DNA of 64,000 bases, taken from positions 212,975 to 276,974 of the forward strand of contig NZ_JBLBVL010000004.1 in assembly GCF_047250365.1 (NCBI RefSeq). Direction: 5' to 3'. Within the stretch, counting starts at the first letter, position 1, and every line of letters begins with the position of its first letter. The stretch comes from Thaumasiovibrio sp047250365. Its GTDB lineage: Bacteria; Pseudomonadota; Gammaproteobacteria; Enterobacterales; Vibrionaceae. Below are positions 1 through 7,910 of the stretch, in pieces. Under the pieces are notes generated by a model. The model made no database searches, was not told the DNA's origin, and saw nothing but the letters and a program-made list of their open reading frames with translations. The translations under genes were made by a program, and so were the position numbers.

Positions 1-2
1 TC

Positions 3-653
3 TTTTTATTGACCATCGCTACAGCGGTTGCATTTCATGTGTTGGTTCATTTCCCTCCAGTGATAGGCATGATGATGGGGCTGGCCTATTTGCAGTTATT
101 TGGCTATTTTCTGCGTAAAACCTTACCCAGCTCACTGGCGAAAAAGCGTTTAAGGGCATTAGCAAATAATGATGAAGCGGCATTAAAACGTCTTGGGTCT
201 ATCGTGCCATTTGATGTGTTTCGACGTATATCTCATGCCGAGTGGGACACATTACTATTTTTCTATGGTGTGGTGATGTGTGTGGGAGGGTTGAGCTTAC
301 TTGGGTATTTAGGTGCCATTTCAGATGTCATTTACACGCAATGGGATCCCGTTTGGGCAAATGTGTTGGTTGGTATTATGTCGGCGATTGTCGATAATAT
401 TCCAGTCATGTACGCAGTGCTTACTATGGAGCCAGCCATGACCTTAGGGAACTGGTTGTTAGTAACGTTAACTGCCGGGGTTGGTGGTAGCCTGTTATCG
501 GTAGGGTCGGCTGCGGGGGTTGCGCTAATGGGAGCGGCGCATGGAAAGTATACGTTCATGGGGCATTTGCGCTGGTTGCCCGTTATTGGTTTAGGTTATT
601 TTGCCAGCATCCTGTGCCACTTGTGGTTAAATGCATCACTTTTTATTGTTTGA
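3..653 (+). CDS. nhaD: NhaD-type Na+/H+ antiporter, C-terminal part (5' end outside window)
   Basis: Integral inner-membrane protein. The reading frame is already open at the left edge, so only about the last 217 residues are present. They hold several hydrophobic segments and the conserved stretch VDNIPVMYAVLTM followed by a Gly/Ser-rich run ending SVGSAAGVALMG, which I recognise from NhaD antiporters of the ion transporter superfamily. Known family role: sodium extrusion in exchange for protons, for salt and alkaline pH tolerance in marine bacteria. The start is not visible; the TTG at position 9 is internal. It is the first of two plus-strand genes here, and no terminator is obvious behind it. 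A related ArsB/NhaD member is the main alternative. Confidence 0.85.
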   Translation, partial: FLLTIATAVAFHVLVHFPPVIGMMMGLAYLQLFGYFLRKTLPSSLAKKRLRALANNDEAALKRLGSIVPFDVFRRISHAEWDTLLFFYGVVMCVGGLSLLGYLGAISDVIYTQWDPVWANVLVGIMSAIVDNIPVMYAVLTMEPAMTLGNWLLVTLTAGVGGSLLSVGSAAGVALMGAAHGKYTFMGHLRWLPVIGLGYFASILCHLWLNASLFIV

Positions 654-749
654 TCATTGATCGAGTTCTGATATTTACAATTCACCACATAAAATTCGCG
701 TGTACTTATTGTAGATTGTAATCAGTGCAATATTGAAATGGATTTTGTG

Positions 750-1382
750 ATGAAGCGTGTTTTACCATTATTATGGATTGGGTGTTACGCATTTAGCGCT
801 AGTGCGCAATCAGGGAGCGAGTTTAGTCTGCCTACTATATATGTTGGTGTAGCAGCAAGCAGTGGCGAATTGGAACTAAGTAACCCTGATTTTAATGGCA
901 AGAGAAAATTTGAAGGTGATAGCAATATTATGTTGCAGCTGGGGCTAAAGCAACAGCCACATTTTTTTGGGGAAAGTGCCTGGGGTTATCACACTCAGCT
1001 AATTGCAACAACATTAAAGAATGATGTTAGCTCATCGACGGGGGGAAGTTATTCCGGAGATGTAAAAGGTGTTTCGGTTGTTGCCGAGCCAGTGTTGTTT
1101 TATCAATGGGGGAGTAGACAATCTTGCCATGGGTGTAAGTCAATTAGAGCGCAGGCAGGTATTGGTGCCGAATATGTTAATTTGCATGGCAAGGTGGCAG
1201 AAGATGGAGACACTTATCGTTTTAATTTCGATGGCGTCGGTATGGCGGGTCATTTTGCGCTAGTGGGAAGTTATGGCTTTTGGGATGTGGCATTGCGCCT
1301 TAGCTCAGCTAGTCGAATACGTGATGGTGATACGAAGTTACGTTTAGGGATGTCTCACCTTATGCTAGGTTATAGATTTTGA
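750..1382 (+). CDS. Predicted outer-membrane beta-barrel protein, unknown function
   Basis: A protein of about 210 residues starting with a Sec signal peptide (MKRVLPLLWIGCYAFSASA, cleavage expected near residue 20). The body is rich in Gly, Ser, Tyr and alternating polar/hydrophobic strands. The protein ends in Tyr-Arg-Phe, and a terminal Phe is typical of outer-membrane barrels. Two close cysteines (CHGC) lie mid-protein and may form a loop disulfide. I prefer the ATG at 750 because it gives a normal signal peptide; an in-frame ATG at 738 would add four residues. Neither has a strong ribosome-binding site. No named family recognised. Confidence 0.6.
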   Translation: MKRVLPLLWIGCYAFSASAQSGSEFSLPTIYVGVAASSGELELSNPDFNGKRKFEGDSNIMLQLGLKQQPHFFGESAWGYHTQLIATTLKNDVSSSTGGSYSGDVKGVSVVAEPVLFYQWGSRQSCHGCKSIRAQAGIGAEYVNLHGKVAEDGDTYRFNFDGVGMAGHFALVGSYGFWDVALRLSSASRIRDGDTKLRLGMSHLMLGYRF

Positions 1383-1694
1383 GTGAAAGATATGATTAGA
1401 ATATTAGCATGTGCTGGAGACTATGGTTTACAATGAGCGCCTCGTGGCATATAAAGTACTCCCGTGAGTCTGATAAAAGGGGGCGAGAAGAATCATTGAT
1501 TCAAACTATATATAATTCAGAATTATATTACCTCCTTTTATATAGCAAAAAATTACAACTAAAAAACATTTAATATTCAAAACATTACGTTATTTATCTT
1601 TGTTTTAGTGTGAATATGTTCACATTTCTGCAGCGTGATGAATATGGCTTAACTACGCTTTAAATGGTACCCATTTATGTGAAGGAGAACAGTC
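1383..1694. other. AT-rich intergenic region with a CRP site
   Basis: About 310 bases without a convincing gene. The left half shows nothing clear. The right half is very AT-rich and holds a consensus CRP-binding sequence at 1609-1624, followed about 70 bases later by the 99-codon gene. It is probably the promoter and leader of that gene. Confidence 0.5.
1609..1624 (+). promoter_or_regulatory. Consensus CRP (cAMP receptor protein) binding site
   Basis: The sequence TGTGAATATGTTCACA fits TGTGA-N6-TCACA in all ten conserved positions and is flanked by A/T. It lies 71 bases upstream of the ATG at 1695, a spacing suited to activation. Binding itself is inferred. Confidence 0.7.
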
Positions 1695-1994
1695 ATGTTG
1701 GCAAAACGTCGGCAATTTACTTTGCCAGGTAACCCAGAGATGCATGCTGTAGTGAATGTTATTCCCACTGGCCTGTTGACTGTCGAGATAGAAGAGGAGC
1801 ATCGTAGTATTGATGCCGAGTTTGAGCATATCGCATTCAAAGTACATGACGGTATGACAGATTTAGTGTGTTACGGTGACTCGGGCAAAACTGAGTGCTG
1901 GAACTTAGGATTATATAATGAAGATGCGCGAGAGTTAGCGCGTCTTATTGAGTATGCAGAAGAGGAGCTAGAAATTTTACTTCGAGATTTATAG
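1695..1994 (+). CDS. Small conserved hypothetical protein, 99 aa
   Basis: A soluble acidic protein whose C-terminal third is strongly acidic and helical (DARELARLIEYAEEELEILL). The ATG is preceded by a good ribosome-binding site (GAAGGAG, about 7 bases upstream). A consensus CRP site upstream suggests control by carbon status. No catalytic motif, signal peptide or membrane segment is visible. I do not recognise a named family; the layout is that of a real single gene. Confidence 0.65.
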   Translation: MLAKRRQFTLPGNPEMHAVVNVIPTGLLTVEIEEEHRSIDAEFEHIAFKVHDGMTDLVCYGDSGKTECWNLGLYNEDARELARLIEYAEEELEILLRDL

Positions 1995-2040
1995 CGAAGA
2001 AGAATTGAATGGCGACGCTTTGGGTATCGAAAATAAGTTA

Positions 2041-2061
2041 ACAGGGGTGCTGAGCCCCTGT
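2041..2061 (-). terminator. GC-rich hairpin, likely terminator
   Basis: Perfect 7-bp stem ACAGGGG/CCCCTGT with a 7-base loop. Read on the minus strand it is followed by a T-rich stretch, and it sits 11 bases past the stop of the 21-codon ORF at 2073-2138. It may also end transcription of the plus-strand gene at 1695-1994. Confidence 0.5.
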
Positions 2062-2072
2062 CAACGCTGCGG

Positions 2073-2138
2073 TTACTTATTTTCTTTTACCGTTTTTATC
2101 ATTTGCTTTAGTTTTTTATTCGATACACGTTTTGCCAT
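2073..2138 (-). CDS. Candidate 21-residue basic small protein
   Basis: A short open frame encoding a Lys-rich peptide beginning MAKRVSNKKLKQMIK and ending in Lys before TAA. About 40% of residues are Lys or Arg. A strong ribosome-binding site (AAAGGAG) lies 8 bases before the ATG, and a GC-rich hairpin follows the stop, so the unit looks like a complete tiny gene. Function unknown; a ribosome- or RNA-associated peptide is conceivable. Overlapping frames on the plus strand have no such signals. Confidence 0.45.
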   Translation of the reverse strand: MAKRVSNKKLKQMIKTVKENK

Positions 2139-2305
2139 GGTTCGCACTCCTTTTGGAATAGGTGAGAACTATCACTGTAGTAAAAATTATCGTAATACAA
2201 TAGAGATCGCGGTTGAGTTTTCTAATGAACGGCTATGTAACGATGGGTTTTCTATGACAGTATTCGACGTCAAATACTGGCTGTTATTGAAAGGCAGATG
2301 GGCAA

Positions 2306-2938
2306 TTAGGCGTTTGAAGTCGAAATAATGGTAGTGAATAACATGTAGCGTCGTGCAGCTTCATTGCTTTCTTTATGAGGCAGTGGGTGGCGAATATGTT
2401 GAGTTACCGCCGTCCATTCGAATTGCTTTAATAACTGCTCTGCTAACGAGCTCTTGCATTGTTGCAGCTTAATTCCTTGCCTGAAATAGTCAGCTAGGTT
2501 CTGTGGTAGTTCACCGAGCCACCATGCTGGTAACTGTTTACTGGCCATGCTGCGATTAAACCAATGATCAGCAGTTAGCAGGATATAGTGGTGTTGGTCG
2601 CCGTTAATCAGTGGCTTAATACGTTGCAATTGCTCAAACATTGCATCGCGATTCGCTTTATTTGCACTGATCATTTGGTGCGAAACAAGCCATATTGTCG
2701 TGTTGTTACAAGTGATAGAATACACAGGGTGTGACGCACTACCGTTGAGCGCTGATTGTGATACAGACACGGTTAAACCTTGCGCAGTGAATTGTTGATA
2801 TAGGCGCCGCACCAGTGTCTTATCCAAATGGCGGTCTTTAATACCGCGATTGTGAACTGCGGGATAATGAAGCTCGCAAAGTTGTCTACAATCTCTCTCG
2901 AATACGGCTAAGCTATTTTCTATGAGCTGAAGGATCAA
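2306..2938 (-). CDS. Hypothetical protein, 210 aa
   Basis: Soluble protein with no signal peptide or membrane span. An in-frame stop shortly upstream and the absence of an early ATG point to the TTG at 2938 as start, with AGGT about 9 bases before it. The sequence has His- and Trp-rich stretches (HYPAVHNRG, DHWFNR, PAWWLGEL) but no catalytic signature I can name. It lies downstream of msrPQ on the same strand with a gap of about 46 bases, so it could share their transcript. Function unknown. Confidence 0.55.
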   Translation of the reverse strand: MILQLIENSLAVFERDCRQLCELHYPAVHNRGIKDRHLDKTLVRRLYQQFTAQGLTVSVSQSALNGSASHPVYSITCNNTTIWLVSHQMISANKANRDAMFEQLQRIKPLINGDQHHYILLTADHWFNRSMASKQLPAWWLGELPQNLADYFRQGIKLQQCKSSLAEQLLKQFEWTAVTQHIRHPLPHKESNEAARRYMLFTTIISTSNA

Positions 2939-2984
2939 TCGTGTCTACCTAGTTTTTATTTATGCGTTGAGAGTAGCTAACTTT

Positions 2985-3623
2985 TTAAAGTTTATCATGC
3001 TGGTATCGGCGAAACGAGAATCTGTTCACTATCCTTTTGATTTTATTCCACCGTAATGTTAGCAAGGCAATACTAACGACAAGGTATCCGCTGGGGGTTA
3101 CCCAATCTGATTTGGTTGACATTAGATAATGTACAGGGACTAAAAGTACAATGAGATAGATGGTGTTATGAAGCGTTTGCCAGTGTTGGCGCATGGATAC
3201 TTGTATTGATTTTACGGAGGTGATCGCTAACGAAATTAATAAAGTAAAAGCGATAAATCCAACAATCAAATAGGTTCGTTGGGTGAGTTCAGAAAACAAC
3301 AAGCGCCATTGAAAATTTAGATCTAGCCCAATATAAACGGAGATATGCAGTGTTGCCCAAAAGAAGGCGTAAAGGCCCATTGGTCGCCGTAGTGGGATCA
3401 GATTACTGATACGAAAATACTGGCTGAGTGGAGAGATAAGCAGGGTGAGGAAGAGAACATGAATAGCGGCTTTACCCGTAAAATGACTAAGTCCTTGTAC
3501 GGGGTCTGCACCGAGTTTATCGGAAAATGCCAACGTGAGCATGTAGGCCACAAAGCTAATATTAATACAATGCAGCAACGCTTTTAGTATACGCATTTTA
3601 TTCTTGTTGATCTTTAGTACCAT
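2985..3623 (-). CDS. msrQ: MsrQ, heme-binding membrane subunit of the MsrPQ methionine sulfoxide reductase
   Basis: About 212 residues with six hydrophobic spans and the ferric-reductase-like features of MsrQ/YedZ. Histidines placed in the helices (HFTGKAAIHVLF, FFWATLHISVYIG, HWQTLHNTIY) would ligate heme. Known role: takes electrons from the quinone pool and passes them to periplasmic MsrP, which repairs oxidised methionines. Its start overlaps the end of msrP by 10 bases, a typical translationally coupled pair. Length is normal for the family. Confidence 0.9.
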   Translation of the reverse strand: MVLKINKNKMRILKALLHCINISFVAYMLTLAFSDKLGADPVQGLSHFTGKAAIHVLFLTLLISPLSQYFRISNLIPLRRPMGLYAFFWATLHISVYIGLDLNFQWRLLFSELTQRTYLIVGFIAFTLLISLAITSVKSIQVSMRQHWQTLHNTIYLIVLLVPVHYLMSTKSDWVTPSGYLVVSIALLTLRWNKIKRIVNRFSFRRYQHDKL

Positions 3624-4615
3624 TTTTTTAGGTCCATTCCTTGATATAGTGCGCTGACCTCATCAGCGTACCCGTTGAACATCAGGGTGGATTGGCGTCG
3701 GCTACTAAATAGATTGCCAGCACCGATAAAGCGCTCGCTAGCTTGCGACCAACGAGGGTGGTCAACTTGTGGGTTAACATTGGCATAAAAGCCATATTCA
3801 TTAGGTGCAAGTTGGTTCCAAGTTGTAGGCGGTTGTTTGTCCACCAAAGATATTTTTACGATTGATTTGATACTTTTGAAACCATATTTCCATGGTACGA
3901 CTAAGCGAATGGGCGCACCATTTTGCGGCGAAAGGGTTTTACCATAGAGTCCAACAGCCAGTATTGTTAAAGGATGCATGGCTTCATCAAGACGTAGTCC
4001 CTCGACGTAGGGGTATTTGATCCCTCCACCGCTTGAATAGGCGCGTTGTCCCGGCATCTGCTCTGGGTCGAAAAGCGTCTCAAAGGCGACGAATTTGGCT
4101 GAAGACGTTGGTTGGCACATATTTAAGAGAGAACGTAAAGGAAAGCCTATCCAAGGAACGTTCATTGACCACGCCTCGACACAACGTAATCGGTAAATTC
4201 GTTCTTCTAAGCCAAAACGTGTAAATAAGTCGTCATAGTCGAGAGTAACTGGTTGCTTAATATGGCCATTAATACTCAACGTCCAAGGATCGACGACAAA
4301 CTGTTGGCTATTTTCTGCCGGGTCAGCTTTACCAGTGCCAAACTCATAAAAGTTATTGTATTTTAGTATTTTGTCTTCTGGTGTTAACGTTAGATCTGAA
4401 TCGCTACTGCTGGCATTGAGCATTGTGCGCGTAAAGGTTGGCGTGGTTGGTTCATCCCTCCAACCGAAAAGACTGGCATTCACGCTTGATGTAAACGGGG
4501 AAGCGACAGCTAACATTCCCAGCTTTTTTAAGAGTTGCCGACGTTGCTTGTATATGTGCTCCGGCGTGGCTTCGTTTTCACTCAACGCCCATTGCTGCTT
4601 ATTCTTTATTAGCAT
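3614..4615 (-). CDS. msrP: MsrP, periplasmic methionine sulfoxide reductase, molybdopterin catalytic subunit
   Basis: Sulfite-oxidase-fold enzyme of about 333 residues. A twin-arginine signal (QRRQLLKKLG, residues about 24-33) shows Tat export of the folded cofactor-loaded protein. The molybdenum-ligating cysteine is C145 in RLRCVEAWSM, and the family motif WIGFPL follows. It reduces methionine-R- and S-sulfoxides in envelope proteins using electrons from MsrQ. I start at 4615 because GGAGGAAG lies 7 bases before that ATG; an ATG at 4630 would overlap the ribosome-binding site. Divergent from the 140-aa gene at 4770. Confidence 0.92.
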   Translation of the reverse strand: MLIKNKQQWALSENEATPEHIYKQRRQLLKKLGMLAVASPFTSSVNASLFGWRDEPTTPTFTRTMLNASSSDSDLTLTPEDKILKYNNFYEFGTGKADPAENSQQFVVDPWTLSINGHIKQPVTLDYDDLFTRFGLEERIYRLRCVEAWSMNVPWIGFPLRSLLNMCQPTSSAKFVAFETLFDPEQMPGQRAYSSGGGIKYPYVEGLRLDEAMHPLTILAVGLYGKTLSPQNGAPIRLVVPWKYGFKSIKSIVKISLVDKQPPTTWNQLAPNEYGFYANVNPQVDHPRWSQASERFIGAGNLFSSRRQSTLMFNGYADEVSALYQGMDLKKWY

Positions 4616-4769
4616 GTCCACTTCCTCCATTTAGTGAATAGACCCTGCAAGGTAGATTTGTCTTACACAAATAGTTTAATTTATTGATCTTTATTCAAAA
4701 TTGCGTTTGAATCTTGCGTGCAATATGACATTTTGAAAATGTTGTTTGATTTCGTTGTAAGGATCACAA

Positions 4770-5192
4770 ATGAAAAAAAGTGTGTTAGTTATCGCATTAG
4801 GGTTATTGCTTCCTCTTTCTTCTCACGCTATGTACGGCGTTGATGCGGGTGTATATTTGGGTTCGCCTTCATCAGGATTAACCATTAAAGCCCACCCTCA
4901 CTATAAATTCTCGGTTGGGCTGGATACGTTTAGTGTGTCAGCTGATGCTATGCTCCCGCTCGATCGCCTGATCAAAGCACATCAACTTGATTTACTTTAT
5001 GGCTACACTGGACTGCAATATGTCGATGATAAGCGTTATCAGTTTGGCGCTCGTTTTGGGCTAGGGTTAGAACTGCCTTTGGGTAATAGCGACCTTGTTT
5101 CATTTTATGCTGAGGCAGGACCACACTACTATTTCTCCAAAGAGAGTGCGTTTAGGCTTGAAGGGCAGGCAGGGATGAGATTCAAGTTTTGA
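4770..5192 (+). CDS. Small predicted outer-membrane or periplasmic beta-rich protein, 140 aa
   Basis: N-terminal signal peptide (MKKSVLVIALGLLLPLSSHA, cleavage near residue 20), followed by Gly/Tyr/Phe-rich alternating strands and a C-terminal RFKF ending in Phe, as in outer-membrane barrels. At about 120 mature residues it is short for a closed barrel and could be a small eight-strand barrel. A TAAGGAT ribosome-binding site precedes the ATG. Divergently transcribed from msrP across about 150 bases. No named family recognised. Confidence 0.6.
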   Translation: MKKSVLVIALGLLLPLSSHAMYGVDAGVYLGSPSSGLTIKAHPHYKFSVGLDTFSVSADAMLPLDRLIKAHQLDLLYGYTGLQYVDDKRYQFGARFGLGLELPLGNSDLVSFYAEAGPHYYFSKESAFRLEGQAGMRFKF

Positions 5193-5254
5193 TTTGTGAG
5201 GTGTGAAAATTGCGCTATTTGTGTGTTGATGTTTTGTTATGAGAGGGTATTATG

Positions 5255-5270
5255 GCTTACATGTGTAAGC
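5255..5270 (+). promoter_or_regulatory. FabR/DesT-like operator palindrome upstream of the desaturase
   Basis: Perfect inverted repeat GCTTACA-TG-TGTAAGC, ending 18 bases before the desaturase ATG. Its layout (GC, A/T-rich arm, ACA-NN-TGT, GC) resembles operators recognised by the TetR-family fatty-acid regulators FabR and DesT as I remember them. Regulation is inferred from position and symmetry. Confidence 0.5.
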
Positions 5271-5288
5271 TGAAAGCGAGTCTTTTCG

Positions 5289-6410
5289 ATGGAAATGAAT
5301 CATAAACCACCGCTAATTTGGGTGAATGTAGCGTTATTTAGCGCGACGCTTATTGTTTCGCTGCTTCTCGTACCTTGGTATGGAATCCAATATGGCTATA
5401 GTTGGCCACTATGGTTTTTATTTGCTTTTAGTTACTGTTTATGTGGTTTGTCCATTACCGCTGGCTACCATCGCTTGTGGTCTCATCGTTCCTACAATGC
5501 GCATGTGGCTATTCGGGTGATTTATGCGTTAGGCGGCGCTTTTGCACTACAAAATAGTATCTTACACTGGTGTTCAGATCACCGTGTTCATCATAAGCAT
5601 GTTGACGACAGTGTGCGAGACCCTTATGCAGCTTCAAGAGGCTTGTGGTTCTCTCACATAGGATGGATGCTGCGTGAGTATGAGCCTGAGCGTTATAATG
5701 ATTATACGAATTGTCGTGATATAGCTAAAGATCCTATTGTACAGTGGCAACATAAGTACTACTTGCTACTTGTGCTACTAACCAATATTGGTCTTCCTTT
5801 TGTTATCGGCTTTCTTGTTGGGGATATTTGGGGCAGCTTGTTGCTTATTGGCGTCGCTAGGCTGTTTTTAAGTCACCATACTACCTTCTTTATTAATTCC
5901 TTGGCCCATTACTGGGGCAGCCAGCCCTATACAGATAGAAATAGTGCTCGAGATAATCCGATTTTAGCATTGCTAACATTTGGTGAAGGCTATCATAATT
6001 TCCATCATCTCTTTGAAAATGATTACCGTAATGGCTTTCGTTGGTGGCAATTCGACCCAACAAAGTGGTTGATAAATACACTACACCGCTTGACGTTAGC
6101 TAGTGATTTACGACGTACACCGGCTGATAGAATCGAGAAAATGCGTGTAAAACAGACGATGGTTAAAGTTAGAGTACGGTTAGAGCAGCAAGATAAAGCA
6201 ACGCGATTATTGATTCAGCTGCAACAAGAGTATGAGCAGTTGTTGCTGCAAATATCAGTACACTATGTTGCGCGAAAATCATTGATAGCAGCCAAAAAAA
6301 ACCAGTTGAAATCGCAATACTGCCAATTAGAGCAGCAATATGTCGCCATAAAAAAACAACTTGCTGTTCAACGACGACGTTGGAAACGTTTTACCACTAA
6401 GTATGCCTAA
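5289..6410 (+). CDS. Membrane fatty acyl-CoA (delta-9 type) desaturase
   Basis: Non-heme di-iron desaturase that introduces a double bond into acyl chains with oxygen as oxidant. All three histidine boxes are present: HRLWSH (61-66), HRVHH (98-102) and HNFHH (236-240), with hydrophobic hairpins between them. Residues about 285-370 form a Gln/Lys/Arg-rich extension predicted to be coiled coil, beyond the catalytic core. A FabR/DesT-like palindrome sits just ahead of the ATG, suggesting control by membrane lipid composition. The L,D-transpeptidase gene follows closely. Substrate (acyl-CoA or phospholipid acyl chain) is not readable from sequence. Confidence 0.9.
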   Translation: MEMNHKPPLIWVNVALFSATLIVSLLLVPWYGIQYGYSWPLWFLFAFSYCLCGLSITAGYHRLWSHRSYNAHVAIRVIYALGGAFALQNSILHWCSDHRVHHKHVDDSVRDPYAASRGLWFSHIGWMLREYEPERYNDYTNCRDIAKDPIVQWQHKYYLLLVLLTNIGLPFVIGFLVGDIWGSLLLIGVARLFLSHHTTFFINSLAHYWGSQPYTDRNSARDNPILALLTFGEGYHNFHHLFENDYRNGFRWWQFDPTKWLINTLHRLTLASDLRRTPADRIEKMRVKQTMVKVRVRLEQQDKATRLLIQLQQEYEQLLLQISVHYVARKSLIAAKKNQLKSQYCQLEQQYVAIKKQLAVQRRRWKRFTTKYA

Positions 6411-6536
6411 TTAATGCGAAAAGCCTCGTTATTGCAGCACGTCATTACGTTGGTCGTTATACTGATGGTTTGGTGCCGGGCTGGGATATTTCTCGCTTCG
6501 CGCGGTCTAGTTTTACGGTTTTATAATGGTGTCTAT

Positions 6537-7457
6537 ATGAGGTTGGTTGTGTATAGAGCAGTGATAGCAAGTGTAGGGATGCTGTTGATGTGGTCTAGTT
6601 ATGCAACAGAATATCCATTACCAGAAGTAGGGCGCTTGGTTGGTACATTAGAGTCATATCAACCAAACGGGAAGGAGAGTATGGCAGATATTGCTGAGCG
6701 ATATCATGTTGGGTTTCTTGCATTGACGGAAGCAAACAAAGGTAGCGACCCCTTTCTGCCATCGGAAGATGATCTATTAACCATTCCAACTCAGATGTTG
6801 CTACCTGATGTGCCCTGGGAAGGTATAGTGATTAACCTTGCTGAGCTGCGTTTGTACTATTTTCCTGAAGGGAAGAGGAGTGTTCATGTCTTTCCAATAG
6901 GCATAGGTCGGATTGGTCGCGAAACACCGGAAATGGTCACCAGTATAGTGAGCTTAATTGAGAACCCAACTTGGACACCCACCAAGAATATTCGGCAGGA
7001 GTATTTAGAGAAGTACGATATTGTGCTTCCGCTAGTCGTGGAAGCGGGACCGGAAAATCCGTTGGGTGATTATGCGTTGCGATTGGGCAAAGGTAATGGG
7101 GAATACCTTATTCATGGTACGAATAAAGAGTTCGGTATTGGTATGCGCGTCAGTTCTGGGTGCATACGAATGCTACCTCCCGACATTGAATGGTTATTCG
7201 ATGAAGTGGGATATGGCACAAAGGTAACAATCATGAATAACGCATTGAAGTTGTCGGTTGAGCCGGATGGAACTTTGTATGTGGAGGCACACCAGCCTTT
7301 GTCAAAGAGTGAGGAAGAGCAGCACCTTTTTAAGCGGCTGTCAGTACCAGAGGGTGTTGTCAAAGAATTAGAAGACAAGCAGGCTGTTTCAAGATTACGC
7401 TCGGTGATTCGTCTACAGTCTGGTGTCCCGGAAGAGATTACGGAGGTGGTGCATTAG
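6537..7457 (+). CDS. LysM-like L,D-transpeptidase (ErfK/YbiS/YcfS/YnhG family)
   Basis: Periplasmic enzyme that attaches Lpp to peptidoglycan or makes 3-3 crosslinks. From the ATG at 6537 the product has a signal peptide (cleavage after SYA), a LysM-like segment (SMADIAERYHVGFLAL), and a YkuD catalytic domain with H193 in LIHGTN and catalytic C209 in SSGCIRM. An in-frame ATG at 6414, three bases after the desaturase stop, would add 41 residues and a second hydrophobic stretch; I think 6537 is the functional start because it yields a normal signal peptide. It faces lpp, its likely substrate gene, tail to tail. Confidence 0.9.
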   Translation: MRLVVYRAVIASVGMLLMWSSYATEYPLPEVGRLVGTLESYQPNGKESMADIAERYHVGFLALTEANKGSDPFLPSEDDLLTIPTQMLLPDVPWEGIVINLAELRLYYFPEGKRSVHVFPIGIGRIGRETPEMVTSIVSLIENPTWTPTKNIRQEYLEKYDIVLPLVVEAGPENPLGDYALRLGKGNGEYLIHGTNKEFGIGMRVSSGCIRMLPPDIEWLFDEVGYGTKVTIMNNALKLSVEPDGTLYVEAHQPLSKSEEEQHLFKRLSVPEGVVKELEDKQAVSRLRSVIRLQSGVPEEITEVVH

Positions 7458-7465
7458 CACCACCT
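7444..7465. terminator. Stem-loop between convergent genes
   Basis: Nine-bp perfect stem AGGTGGTGC/GCACCACCT with a 4-base loop that overlaps the stop codon of the L,D-transpeptidase gene. Lacks a clear T-tract on either side, so termination is inferred from the convergent layout. Confidence 0.4.
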
Positions 7466-7487
7466 TATAGATAGGATCCAATTGGTA

Positions 7488-7757
7488 TCATTTAGAGTAT
7501 TGAGTTGCCATATTATCAATACGTTGATTAGCTCTCATTGCTTCTTTCATTGCAGCCTGGGCAGATGCATCTGCTGATTGGGCTGCTGCTAATGTTTCGT
7601 CTTGCTTCATTTCAAGAGACTGAACTTTATCGGCAAGTGCAGCAACTTGGTTGCTTAGGTTGTCGATGCTATCGGCCTGAACATTGTCTGAACTTGAACA
7701 CCCAACTACGAACGTTGTTAGAGCTGCAACAGTAAGGAGTGAAAGCGTCTTTTTCAT
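7488..7757 (-). CDS. lpp: Major outer-membrane (Braun) lipoprotein Lpp
   Basis: An 89-residue protein with a lipoprotein signal ending in the lipobox VVGC (lipidated C20), then Ser/Asp and a long Ala/Gln-rich heptad region that forms the trimeric coiled coil, ending in Tyr-Ser-Lys. The terminal lysine (K89) is the residue joined to peptidoglycan by L,D-transpeptidases in known Lpp. AGAGG lies before the ATG. Slightly longer than the 78-residue E. coli protein. Its convergent neighbour encodes an L,D-transpeptidase. Confidence 0.88.
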   Translation of the reverse strand: MKKTLSLLTVAALTTFVVGCSSSDNVQADSIDNLSNQVAALADKVQSLEMKQDETLAAAQSADASAQAAMKEAMRANQRIDNMATQYSK

Positions 7758-7910
7758 GATAGAACCTCTGCTTCTTTGGATTGATTAGATAGTCTCATAC
7801 CCACGTTTGTACAGTATGACACAGACGATAAATCATAGAACCAGTTATTCCTGTAGGTTCATGGATTGTCGTCATATATCCGTACTCGTCTCATAACTAT
7901 AGCTTATTTC

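Noticed and set aside
2005..2328. Plus-strand 107-codon frame after the 99-aa gene
   Set aside because: It runs through the GC-rich hairpin and the better-supported 21-codon minus-strand gene, has no ribosome-binding site, and reads as low-quality protein.
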